Below, piece by piece: positions 1-6,551 of a stretch of 9,249 nt of DNA. The position numbers and the translations under genes are program-made. Source of the stretch: Candidatus Faecalibacterium faecipullorum (lineage in GTDB: Bacteria; Bacillota; Clostridia; Oscillospirales; Ruminococcaceae). The DNA is taken from positions 1-9,249 of the forward strand of contig DWXX01000057.1 of the NCBI GenBank assembly GCA_019118985.1. Reading direction: 5' to 3'. The notes under the pieces were generated by a model. It saw only the letters and a program-made list of their open reading frames with translations, did no database searches and was not told the origin of the DNA. Numbering within the stretch: the first letter of the stretch is position 1; every line of letters begins with the position of its first letter.

Positions 1-1040
1 TTGTAGATCTCCTCCATGAACTGGTCGAGGATATTCTCCCCGGTCAGCTTGCGCACCGGCTGCCCGTGCACGAACAGCAGCGCCTCGCCCTTGCCGCCGG
101 CGATGCCGATGTCGGCCTCCCGCGCTTCGCCCGGGCCGTTGACGACGCAGCCCATCACCGCCACCTTGATGGACTTCTTGTAGCCCTGCAGCCGGCGCTC
201 GACCTCATTGGCGATCTCGGTGCAGGGGTACTGGGTCCGCCCGCAGGTGGGGCAGGTGATGACCTCGGGCCCCGCCACCGGGAAGCCCGCCGCCCGCAGG
301 ATATTGTACCCCGCCTCGACCTCCTTTTCGGGGTCGGCGGCCAGGGAGACCCGGATGGTGTCGCCGATGCCCTCCAAAAGCAGCCCGCCGATCCCCATGC
401 CGGACTTGAGCAGCCCCATCTGGTAGGTGCCCGCCTCGGTGACGCCGACGTGCAGCGGGTAGTCGGTCAGGGCCGACAGCTGCCGGTACGCCTCCATCAT
501 CCGGGGGACGTTCGAGCTCTTGATCGAGATGACGATGTCGTCAAAGTCAAACTTCTCCAGCAGGCGGACGTGGTAGAGGGCGCTTTCCACCATGGCCTCG
601 GGGGTGGCGGCGCCGTATTTGGCGAGGATCTGCTTTTCCAGGCTGCCGCCGTTCACCCCGATGCGGATGGGGATGCCCCCCGCCCGGCAGGCGGCCACCA
701 CCTCTTTCACCCGGTCGTCGCCGCCGATGTTGCCGGGGTTGATCCGTATCTTATCCACCCCGACGGCGGCGCAGGCCAATGCCGCCCTGTAATCAAAGTG
801 GATGTCCGCTACGATGGGTATAGACACCGCCTTCTTGACCGCCTCGACGCATTTGGCGTCGGCGGGGGTGGGGCAGGTCACCCGCAGGATCTGGCAGCCG
901 GCGGCCTCGCACCGGACGGCCTGGGCCACGTTGCCGGCGATGTCCTCCACCGGGACGTTGAGCATGGTCTGCACCGCGATGGGGTTCTGCCCGCCGATGG
1001 TCAGGCCGCCGATCTTCACTTCACGCTTGCGCACGCGCAT
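1..1040 (-). CDS. ispG: 4-hydroxy-3-methylbut-2-en-1-yl diphosphate synthase IspG (GcpE), 3' end cut by the window
   Basis: This is the penultimate enzyme of the MEP isoprenoid pathway. It reductively converts methylerythritol cyclodiphosphate to HMBPP using a [4Fe-4S] cluster. The visible 346 codons, read from ATG at 1038-1040, start MRVRKREVKIGGLTIGG and contain the TIM-barrel motifs VADIHFDYR, DKIRINPGNIG and DIVISIKSSN. The cluster-binding part is intact: Cys263 and Cys266 in CPTCGRT, Cys298 in GCVVNGPGE, and Glu305. These match the C270/C273/C305/E312 set I recall for the E. coli enzyme. The reading frame is open to position 1, ending in EEIY, so only a short C-terminus is missing. GGAGGTG lies a few bases before the ATG. 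It is the last gene seen of the minus-strand cluster, 16 bases after rseP. Identification is secure. Confidence 0.97.
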   Translation of the reverse strand, partial: MRVRKREVKIGGLTIGGQNPIAVQTMLNVPVEDIAGNVAQAVRCEAAGCQILRVTCPTPADAKCVEAVKKAVSIPIVADIHFDYRAALACAAVGVDKIRINPGNIGGDDRVKEVVAACRAGGIPIRIGVNGGSLEKQILAKYGAATPEAMVESALYHVRLLEKFDFDDIVISIKSSNVPRMMEAYRQLSALTDYPLHVGVTEAGTYQMGLLKSGMGIGGLLLEGIGDTIRVSLAADPEKEVEAGYNILRAAGFPVAGPEVITCPTCGRTQYPCTEIANEVERRLQGYKKSIKVAVMGCVVNGPGEAREADIGIAGGKGEALLFVHGQPVRKLTGENILDQFMEEIY

Positions 1041-1056
1041 GGGGGCACCTCCGTTG

Positions 1057-2154
1057 TTACAAAGCGCCGGTGAACAGGCGCAGGATGTCGTTGTAGGTGG
1101 CGAAGATCATCAGCCCGAACAGCAAAATGAAGGTCGCCATGGTGAGATGTTCCTGCAGCCGCTGGGAGACCGGCCGGCGGATGACCGCCTCGACGGCCAG
1201 AAAGACCAGCCGCCCGCCGTCCAGCGCGGGGATGGGCAGCAGGTTGAACACCCCCAGGTTGACGGTGATGAGGACCAGCAGCTCCAGCAGGTCGGCCAGG
1301 CCGTAGCTGGCCGCCTGGCTGATGGCCGAGACGATGCCCACCGGCCCCGACAGGTTATTGACGCTCTCCCGCCCGCGGACAAGGTCGAGCAGGGAGGTAT
1401 AGATCACCCGCCCGTAGTACAGCTCGCTGTTGACAGTCTCCCGCAGGATATTGGCGGGGGTCTTTTCCAGTGCGTATACGGTAAAGCCCATGTTCATCCG
1501 GGCGTTGCCGTCCGCGTCGGTGTAGGTGTCGAACTGCACGCCGGGCAGCTCGATCACCTGCCCGGCCCGCCGGACGGTGAAGTCGGCCTCGGCGTCCCGG
1601 GTGCGGACCAGCTCGTAGATGATGTCGTTGGCCACAAAGCAGCGCCGGCCGTTGATGGCGATGATCTCGTCCCCGGCGGCAAGGCCGGTCTGCCCGCACA
1701 GGGCCCCCGGCTCGACCTCATAGATGATCTTGCTGGCAATGGGGTCGGGCCGCAGGGCGATCAGCCCCAGCAACACCGCAAAGCCCAGCACAAAGTTCAT
1801 GAAGGGCCCGGCGGCCATCACCGCCGCCCGCTTCCAGACCGCCGCCTCGGGGAAGGGGATGCCGCTGCGCTGCCCCGGGCCGGCGGGGGGGCGGGCGTCC
1901 CGCTCCCGCTCGGCCTGTTCGGCCTCGGGGCTGCCCTCCCCTTCCATCGCCACATAGCCGCCCACCGGCAGCAGCCGCAGGGTGTACTGGGTGCCGCCGG
2001 CGGTCTTTTGCAGCAGGGCGGGGCCCATCCCGATCGAAAACTCGTTCACCTGGATGCCCGCCAGCTTGGCCGCCGCAAAGTGGCCGAACTCGTGGATGGC
2101 AATGACCGCGCCGAACACCAGCAGGGACGCCAAAAACGTGATCAGAACTGTCAT
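1057..2154 (-). CDS. rseP: RIP metalloprotease RseP/RasP (site-2 protease family, M50B)
   Basis: This is an intramembrane zinc metalloprotease of the RseP/RasP family, which cleaves anti-sigma factors and signal-peptide remnants within the membrane. The 365-residue protein has the HEFGH zinc motif at residues 21-25 in the first membrane helix. A second hydrophobic segment lies at about 110-135 (VWKRAAVMAAGPFMNF), a PDZ domain at about 145-205 (GALCGQTGLAAGDEIIAING), and the third zinc-ligand motif NLLPIPALDGGRL at 304-316. A last helix is at about 338-357. Residues 73-98 form a charged, Pro/Gly-rich loop between the LPVGGYV segment and helix two; this loop varies in length in the family. The start at 2152-2154 follows AGGAGAG. 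The gene lies between dxr and ispG, as in many Firmicutes. Function is firm; the substrates in this organism are unknown. Confidence 0.96.
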   Translation of the reverse strand: MTVLITFLASLLVFGAVIAIHEFGHFAAAKLAGIQVNEFSIGMGPALLQKTAGGTQYTLRLLPVGGYVAMEGEGSPEAEQAERERDARPPAGPGQRSGIPFPEAAVWKRAAVMAAGPFMNFVLGFAVLLGLIALRPDPIASKIIYEVEPGALCGQTGLAAGDEIIAINGRRCFVANDIIYELVRTRDAEADFTVRRAGQVIELPGVQFDTYTDADGNARMNMGFTVYALEKTPANILRETVNSELYYGRVIYTSLLDLVRGRESVNNLSGPVGIVSAISQAASYGLADLLELLVLITVNLGVFNLLPIPALDGGRLVFLAVEAVIRRPVSQRLQEHLTMATFILLFGLMIFATYNDILRLFTGAL

Positions 2155-2170
2155 ATCTCTCCTATCTCAG

Positions 2171-2190
2171 AAAAGGGCTCTCAAAAGCCC
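2171..2190 (-). other. short hairpin with U-tract at the dxr/rseP junction
   Basis: On the minus strand, 2190-2185 (GGGCTT) can pair with 2180-2175 (GAGCCC), giving six pairs including one G-U. The loop is TTGA, followed by TTTT (2174-2171). The dxr stop codon TGA falls in the loop. It looks like a weak intrinsic terminator or 3'-end stabilising hairpin, but the stem and T-tract are short. It could lower rseP-ispG expression relative to upstream genes. The structure is seen; the effect is inferred. Confidence 0.4.
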
Positions 2191-3338
2191 AGGCGGGCGT
2201 GGACGAAGGCCCGGGCCATCCGGTCGCAGTCGTAGACGTCGGCCAGGGTATAGCCGCCGCCGTAGCTGTCGCTGTCCACCACAGCCTCCACCAGGCGGCC
2301 GATGTCCAGAAAGCCGATCTTGTCCTCGAGGAAGAGCTTCACCGCCTCCTCGTTGGCGCCGTTGGCTGCGCAGGGGCCGAGCCCGCCCTTGGCGATGGCC
2401 TTCTTGCAGGCGGCCAGGCAGCGGAAGGTCTCCTCGTCGGCGGTGTCGAAGGTCAGCACCTTGAGGGCTGCGAAGTCCAGCTCGGGGGCCACCGCACCGC
2501 CCCGCGCCGGCCAGGTCAGGGCATACTGGATGGGGATGCGCATATCCGGCGCCCCCATCTGCGCGATGACCGAGTTGTCGCTGAACTGCACCGCCGAGTG
2601 GATGATGCTCTGCCGCTGCACCACGATCTGGATCTTCTCGGGGGGCAGGCCGAACAGCCAGACCGCCTCGATCAGCTCAAGGCCCTTGTTCATCAGGGTG
2701 GCGCTGTCGATGGTGATCTTGGCCCCCATGTTCCAGTTGGGGTGGCGCAGGGCGTCCTCCTTCGTTTTGTCTTTCAGCTGTTCGGCCTTCATCCCGAAGA
2801 AGGGCCCGCCCGAGGCGGTCAGCAGGATCTTGACCAGGCTCTTGGCGCTCTCTTTGTCCTGCAGGCACTGGAAGATGGCCGAGTGCTCGCTGTCCACCGG
2901 CAGCAGGTGTACCCCGTGCTGCGCCGCCGCCCGGGTGACCAGGTGCCCGCCGGTGACAAGGCTCTCCTTGTTGGCGAGGGCGAGGTCGTGCCCGCTCTCG
3001 ATGGCGGCGAGGGAGGCGCCCAGCCCGGCGATCCCCACCACGCTGTTGAGGACGACGTCGGCCCCGTCCATGGCGGCCAGCTGCCGCAGCCCCTCGGGCC
3101 CGCGCAGCAATTTGGGCGCGCCGGCGCGCCCGGCCAGGGCGGCGTCCAGCGTTTCAGCGGCGGCCGGGTCGGTGACGCAGACCGCCCGGGGGTGAAATTC
3201 CTCGATCTGGCGCAGCAGCAGGTCGGTATGGCTGTGGGCCGACAGGCCGAACACCTCGTACCCCTGCGCGCGGACGACATCCAGGCTCTGGGTGCCGATC
3301 GACCCGGTGGAGCCCAGCAGTGTGATCTTTTTGGCCAT
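2181..3338 (-). CDS. dxr: 1-deoxy-D-xylulose 5-phosphate reductoisomerase (Dxr/IspC)
   Basis: This is the first committed enzyme of the MEP pathway. It rearranges and reduces DXP to methylerythritol phosphate with NADPH and a divalent metal. The 385-residue protein starts MAKKITLLGSTGSIG, a Rossmann NADPH site. It carries ALANKESLV at 120-128, the metal ligands Asp149 and Glu151 in LLPVDSEHSAIFQ, His199 in LRHPNWNMG, Glu221 in MNKGLELIEA and the SIIH histidine at 247. I chose ATG 3336-3338 because GAGGAGG sits six to eight bases before it. An in-frame GTG at 3351-3353 would place the start on top of the cdsA stop and lacks a good site. The segment before SIIH reads VVQRQ, where E. coli and B. 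subtilis have IHPQ or LHKE; otherwise the enzyme looks intact. It lies 11 bases after cdsA. Confidence 0.97.
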   Translation of the reverse strand: MAKKITLLGSTGSIGTQSLDVVRAQGYEVFGLSAHSHTDLLLRQIEEFHPRAVCVTDPAAAETLDAALAGRAGAPKLLRGPEGLRQLAAMDGADVVLNSVVGIAGLGASLAAIESGHDLALANKESLVTGGHLVTRAAAQHGVHLLPVDSEHSAIFQCLQDKESAKSLVKILLTASGGPFFGMKAEQLKDKTKEDALRHPNWNMGAKITIDSATLMNKGLELIEAVWLFGLPPEKIQIVVQRQSIIHSAVQFSDNSVIAQMGAPDMRIPIQYALTWPARGGAVAPELDFAALKVLTFDTADEETFRCLAACKKAIAKGGLGPCAANGANEEAVKLFLEDKIGFLDIGRLVEAVVDSDSYGGGYTLADVYDCDRMARAFVHARLGF

Positions 3339-3349
3339 AGCACCCCTCC

Positions 3350-4210
3350 TCACCGGTAAAAGACGGCGGTGATCACCATCGAGACGAAGGGGGCGATGAA
3401 CATCACGCTGTCAAAGCGGTCCAGAATGCCCCCGTGCCCCGGGAAGATGGTGCCGTAATCCTTGATGCCGCACTGCCGCTTGACCACGCTGGCGAACAGG
3501 TCGCCGTAGATGCCCAGCACAGCCGCCACCACCCCCAGCAGGCCGATGATGACGTACATCGACACCCCGATGTTGCTCTGGGTAAAGGCCTCGGTGCGGT
3601 CAGCGATGACCGAATAGGCCACCGTCACCACCACCCCGAACAGCATGGTGCCCAGCACCCCGCCGACGGCGCCTTCCACCGTCTTTTTGGGACTGACGCG
3701 GGGGCAGAGCTTGTGCTTGCCGAAAGCCCGCCCCGCAAAATAGGCGCAGGTGTCCCCGCCCCAGGCGAAGCAGAGCACCAGCAATATGAAGAAGATGGCG
3801 TCGTAGCTGTACTTTTCCACCGGCAGCAGGATCTTCAGGTGGATCAGCGAGTAAAAGCAGAACAGGATGATCCCCGAAAAGAGGATCAGCCCGCTGACCT
3901 TCTGGTAGCTGACGGTGCCGTTGCGCACCACCAGGTAGATGCAGTAGAACAACAGCAGCGCGAAGGACGCCGCCATCACCATCGCCCGCACATCCTCATA
4001 GCTGGACAGCATCACCAGCAGCGTGTAGGGCACCTGGACGGCGTACAGCGGCCAGTCCCGCTTATCAAAGCCCAGGGCGGCATAGACCTCGTGCATCCCG
4101 ATCAGCGCCACCGCCGCCACCACCAGGTTGAACACCAGGGTGTTGAAGGTCAGCATCACCAGCACCAGGACGGCTATGCCCACAAGGGCGGTAATCACAC
4201 GTGTTTTCAT
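3350..4210 (-). CDS. cdsA: phosphatidate cytidylyltransferase (CDP-diacylglycerol synthase) CdsA
   Basis: This is the integral membrane enzyme that makes CDP-diacylglycerol from phosphatidic acid and CTP, the branch-point precursor of bacterial phospholipids. The 286-residue protein is strongly hydrophobic, with about seven to eight predicted helices beginning at residues 5-40. It carries the family's C-terminal signatures: WGGDTCAYFAGRAFGKHKL at 150-168, SPKKTVEG at 173-180, GDLFASVVKRQCGIKD at 236-251 and PGHGGILDRFDS at 257-268, including the conserved Asp264-Arg265 and Asp267. Length is usual for the family. The start at 4208-4210 follows AAGGAG. It lies between uppS and dxr, the common Firmicutes arrangement, and was probably transcribed on the same message. 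Identification is secure. Confidence 0.97.
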   Translation of the reverse strand: MKTRVITALVGIAVLVLVMLTFNTLVFNLVVAAVALIGMHEVYAALGFDKRDWPLYAVQVPYTLLVMLSSYEDVRAMVMAASFALLLFYCIYLVVRNGTVSYQKVSGLILFSGIILFCFYSLIHLKILLPVEKYSYDAIFFILLVLCFAWGGDTCAYFAGRAFGKHKLCPRVSPKKTVEGAVGGVLGTMLFGVVVTVAYSVIADRTEAFTQSNIGVSMYVIIGLLGVVAAVLGIYGDLFASVVKRQCGIKDYGTIFPGHGGILDRFDSVMFIAPFVSMVITAVFYR

Positions 4211-4221
4211 CGTTTCTCCTT

Positions 4222-4249
4222 CTCAGGGCCGGCTCAGGCTCAGGGCCGG
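4222..4249. repeat. direct repeat of 11 bp in the cdsA-uppS spacer
   Basis: CTCAGGGCCGG occurs at 4222-4232 and again at 4239-4249. The six bases between them (CTCAGG, 4233-4238) are a partial third copy. The unit lies just upstream of the cdsA ribosome binding site on the minus strand. It probably arose by replication slippage in a GC-rich spacer. No function is evident. Confidence 0.6.
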
Positions 4250-4271
4250 TCTTGGGGTCCCCCTCTCCGGT

Positions 4272-4985
4272 TCAGATGCCGCCGAACCGGCGGGACCGGC
4301 GGTTGTACTCGGCGATGGCGGCGTCCAGATGGGCGGGGGTGAAGTCGGGCCAGAGGACTTCCATATCCACCATCTCGGCGTAGGCCGCCTGCCAGAGCAT
4401 GAAGTTGGACAGCCGCTTCTCCCCGCTGGGCCGCAGGATGAGGTCGGGGTCTTTCTGCCCGGCGGTGTACAGCCTTGCGGCCAGCGTCTCCTCGGTGATG
4501 GCGGCGGGGTCCAGCCGGCCGGCGGCGGCCTCCTGCGCGAGCAGCCGGGCCGCGCGGGTGATCTCCTGCCGGCCGCCGTAGTTGACCGCGATGTTCAGCA
4601 CCATGCCGGTGCGGTCGGCGGTGTCCCGCTCGATCTCGGCCATCAGCTGCTGATGGCGCGGGTCGAGGGCGGCCCGCTCGCCCAGAAAGACGATCCGGTT
4701 GTTGCGGCTCTTGTAGTCGAAGGCCCGGACCAGATACTCGCCGAACAGCCGCATGATGGCCCCCACCTCCTCGGCGGGGCGCTTCCAGTTTTCGGTCGAG
4801 AAGGCGTAGAAATAGACCGACGCCAGCCCGATCCGGTCGCAGTAGTCGGCGATCTGCTGAAAGACCTCGGCCCCTTTCTTGTGGCCGGCGGTGCGGGGCA
4901 GGCCCCGCTGTTTGGCCCAGCGGCCGTTGCCGTCCATGATGATCCCCACCGAGAGCCCGCGTGCAAAATCCGGGTGCTGCGGCAT
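4272..4985 (-). CDS. uppS: undecaprenyl diphosphate synthase (cis-prenyltransferase) UppS/IspU
   Basis: This cis-prenyltransferase condenses isopentenyl diphosphate units onto farnesyl diphosphate to make undecaprenyl diphosphate, the lipid carrier for peptidoglycan and other wall polymers. The 237-residue protein contains GIIMDGNGRWAKQRG with the catalytic Asp18 and Arg22, RTAGHKKGAE with His35, FYAFSTENWKRP at 59-70, and DPDLILRPSGEKRLSNFMLW at 179-198. It ends in the typical YNRRSRRFGGI. ATG 4983-4985 is preferred because AGGAGG lies about eight bases upstream. The frame stays open upstream to 5147, but that stretch runs into frr and reads as low-complexity residues. Length is slightly short for the family but all motifs are present. 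An intrinsic terminator lies only 38 bases before this start, so its transcription needs readthrough or an upstream overlapping promoter. Confidence 0.97.
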   Translation of the reverse strand: MPQHPDFARGLSVGIIMDGNGRWAKQRGLPRTAGHKKGAEVFQQIADYCDRIGLASVYFYAFSTENWKRPAEEVGAIMRLFGEYLVRAFDYKSRNNRIVFLGERAALDPRHQQLMAEIERDTADRTGMVLNIAVNYGGRQEITRAARLLAQEAAAGRLDPAAITEETLAARLYTAGQKDPDLILRPSGEKRLSNFMLWQAAYAEMVDMEVLWPDFTPAHLDAAIAEYNRRSRRFGGI

Positions 4986-5004
4986 AGCTTCCCCTCCTGT
5001 TCCC

Positions 5005-5019
5005 TGCCGTATACCGGCA
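5005..5019 (-). other. small hairpin in the uppS leader
   Basis: On the minus strand TGCCG, five loop bases (GTATA) and CGGCA form a perfect five-pair stem. It lies between the frr terminator's T-tract and the uppS ribosome binding site. Its TGCCG could also pair with CGGCA in the terminator's 3' arm. Pairing is seen; any regulatory role is speculative. Confidence 0.3.
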
Positions 5020-5023
5020 TTGC

Positions 5024-5060
5024 AAAAAGTGCCGCGCACCTTTACCCCAGCGCACGGCAC
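5024..5060 (-). terminator. intrinsic terminator between frr and uppS
   Basis: Read on the minus strand, the arm at 5060-5050 (GTGCCGTGCGC) pairs with 5039-5029 (GTGCGCGGCAC) over eleven positions, two of them G-U. The loop is ten bases (5049-5040). TTTTT follows immediately (5028-5024). This is a textbook Rho-independent terminator placed 28 bases after the frr stop. It would end the pyrH-frr message, or act as a partial attenuator ahead of uppS-cdsA-dxr-rseP-ispG. Confidence 0.8.
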
Positions 5061-5088
5061 CTCCCGCAATCTGTGCATGGCGGCCGCT

Positions 5089-5643
5089 TTAGACCGACAT
5101 GATCTCCTTCTGCTTTTCTTCCACGGCCTTGTCGACCAGCTTGACATACTTGTCGGTGATCTTCTGGACGGCCTCTTCCATGCTCTTCTGGTCGTCCTCG
5201 GTCAGCTCGCCGGCCTTCTTCATGGCCTTGGCCTTATCCATCGCCTCGCGGCGGACGTTGCGGACGGCCACCTTGGCGTCCTCGCCCATCTTGGAGACCT
5301 CCTTGGCCAGCTGGCGGCGGCGCTCCTCATTGGGCGCGGGGAAGTTCAGCCGGATGGTCTGGCCGTCGTCGATGGGGTTGATGCCCACGTCGCTGGCCTG
5401 GATAGCCTTGCTGATGGGGCGCAGCAGCGAGCGGTCCCACGGGGTGATGGTCAGGGTGCGCGCCTCGCTGACCGCCACCGACGCCACCTGCTGGATGGGG
5501 GTGGGGGCGCCGTAGTACTCCACCAGCACCTTATCCAAAACGGCGGGGTTGGCGCGGCCGGCGCGGACGGCGGCGAGTTCCCGCTCCAGATGCTCGACCG
5601 AGTTTTTCATCTTATCCTCGTACACCTTGGTATTGCTGCTCAT
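5089..5643 (-). CDS. frr: ribosome recycling factor
   Basis: This protein splits post-termination ribosomes together with EF-G so that subunits can be reused. The 184-residue product has the usual length (about 185). It contains the RRF landmarks KMKNSVEHLERELAAVRAGRANP at the N-terminal helix, domain II with SVAVSEARTLTITPWDRSLL and KAIQASDVGINPIDDGQTIR, and the C-terminal helices with LNFPAPNEERRRQLAKEV and AVRNVRREAMDKAKAM. The start at 5641-5643 has AGGAGA about ten bases upstream. It follows pyrH by 109 bases, the conserved pyrH-frr pairing, and is followed by a terminator. Identification is secure. Confidence 0.98.
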   Translation of the reverse strand: MSSNTKVYEDKMKNSVEHLERELAAVRAGRANPAVLDKVLVEYYGAPTPIQQVASVAVSEARTLTITPWDRSLLRPISKAIQASDVGINPIDDGQTIRLNFPAPNEERRRQLAKEVSKMGEDAKVAVRNVRREAMDKAKAMKKAGELTEDDQKSMEEAVQKITDKYVKLVDKAVEEKQKEIMSV

Positions 5644-5678
5644 AGTCGTTTATCTCCTGTTCGTTGTCGTATCCTTCC

Positions 5679-5724
5679 GGGCCGGGGGCCCAGTTGTTCC
5701 AATGCGTCTGCCGGCGCGGCCGGC
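5679..5724 (-). other. two GC-rich hairpins in the pyrH-frr spacer
   Basis: The 109-base spacer holds two perfect inverted repeats. GCCGGC at 5710-5715 pairs with 5719-5724 (loop 5716-5718), and GGGCC at 5679-5683 pairs with GGCCC at 5687-5691 (loop 5684-5686). An outer pairing of GTCTG 5706-5710 with CAGAC 5734-5738 is also possible. There is no T-tract, so these are not terminators. They may affect message processing or stability, or be a by-product of high GC. Confidence 0.3.
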
Positions 5725-5752
5725 TGCCCTACCCAGACAGTATAGTGCCGGC

Positions 5753-6463
5753 TCACTCCTCATAGACCAGGGTGCCCACATTTTCCCCCTCGGCCGCCCG
5801 GGCGATGTTGTCGGGGTCGGCCAGGTCGAACACCAGGATGGGCAGGCGGTTGTCCCGGCAGAGGGTGGCCGCGGTGCCGTCCATGACGGCCAGCTGGTCC
5901 TCCAGCACCTTGGTGAAGGTGAGGGTGTCGTACTTTTTGGCGTCGGGGTACTTGTGGGGGTCCTTGTCGTAGACGCCGTCCACCATGGTGGCCTTGCACA
6001 TCACGTCGGCCGACACCTCCACAGCCCGCAGCGCGCTGGCGGTATCGGTGGAGAAGAAGGGGTTGCCGGTGCCGCCCCCAAAGACGGCCACCTTGCCCTC
6101 TTCCATGGCGGCGATGGCCGCGCCGCGGTCAAAGACCGGGGCGACGCGGGGCATCTCGACGGCGGTGAACACCGCGCTGGGCACCCCCAGCTGGGCCAGC
6201 TTGTCCGAGACGGCCAGGGCGTTCATGACGGTGGCCAGCATCCCGATCTTATCGGCGAGGGTGCGCTCCATCTTTCCGCTGGTCCGCCCGCGCCAGAAGT
6301 TGCCGCCCCCCACCACGATGCCGATCTGCACGCCGAGGGCCCATGCCTTTTTGACCCCGCCGCAGATGGCGTCCATGGCGGCCTCGTCAAAGCCGGCGCC
6401 CTTTGCGCCGCCCAAAGCCTCGCCGCTGATCTTGAGAAGGATTCGGTTGTATTTCAGTCCCAT
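5753..6463 (-). CDS. pyrH: UMP kinase (uridylate kinase) PyrH
   Basis: PyrH phosphorylates UMP to UDP with ATP, an essential step in pyrimidine nucleotide synthesis. It is a bacterial amino-acid-kinase-fold enzyme, normally a hexamer. The 236-residue protein contains KISGEAL at 11-17, IVVGGGNFWRG at 49-59, ADKIGMLATVMNALA at 70-84, GGGTGNPFFSTDTA at 129-142 and ATMVDGVYDKDP at 158-169, and ends with GTLVYEE. Three in-frame starts lie close together: GTG 6472, ATG 6469 and ATG 6463. I chose 6463 because GGAG lies eight bases before it but only two before 6469. The promoter at 6504-6532 gives it a short leader. In many Firmicutes rpsB-tsf lies directly upstream; here the upstream neighbour is a DNA repair gene. 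Confidence 0.97.
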   Translation of the reverse strand: MGLKYNRILLKISGEALGGAKGAGFDEAAMDAICGGVKKAWALGVQIGIVVGGGNFWRGRTSGKMERTLADKIGMLATVMNALAVSDKLAQLGVPSAVFTAVEMPRVAPVFDRGAAIAAMEEGKVAVFGGGTGNPFFSTDTASALRAVEVSADVMCKATMVDGVYDKDPHKYPDAKKYDTLTFTKVLEDQLAVMDGTAATLCRDNRLPILVFDLADPDNIARAAEGENVGTLVYEE

Positions 6464-6503
6464 ACGCATCACTCCGCCTGACGTTTAAGTTTTCACTGTG
6501 CCT

Positions 6504-6532
6504 ATTTTACAATAAAACCGCCCCAAAGTAAA
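6504..6532 (-). promoter_or_regulatory. sigma-A-like promoter for pyrH
   Basis: On the minus strand, TTTACT (6532-6527, four of six matches to the -35 consensus) and TAAAAT (6509-6504, five of six to the -10) are separated by exactly 17 bases. The start point would fall near 6497, giving a leader of about 35 bases to the chosen pyrH start. The AT-rich composition stands out from the GC-rich surroundings. Confidence 0.65.
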
Positions 6533-6551
6533 CAGGCAAACCGCGTTCCGC

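Noticed and set aside
802..2235. Long plus-strand open frame of 477 codons opposite ispG and rseP
   Set aside because: It is antisense to rseP and ispG, which carry clear family motifs. Its translation is low-complexity and rich in Gly, Asp, His and Gln, as expected for a reverse frame in high-GC DNA.
3339..3353. Five-residue longer Dxr from GTG 3351-3353
   Set aside because: That start overlaps the cdsA stop and uses up the GAGGAGG that serves the ATG at 3336-3338.
2199..3359. Long plus-strand open frame of 386 codons opposite dxr, and a similar one at 3434-4342 opposite cdsA
   Set aside because: Both mirror intact, motif-rich minus-strand genes and read as compositionally biased shadow frames with no recognisable domain.
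4986..5147. Longer UppS with a 54-residue N-terminal extension
   Set aside because: The extension overlaps frr and the terminator and is low-complexity. The ATG at 4983-4985 has an excellent ribosome binding site and gives the normal N-terminus.
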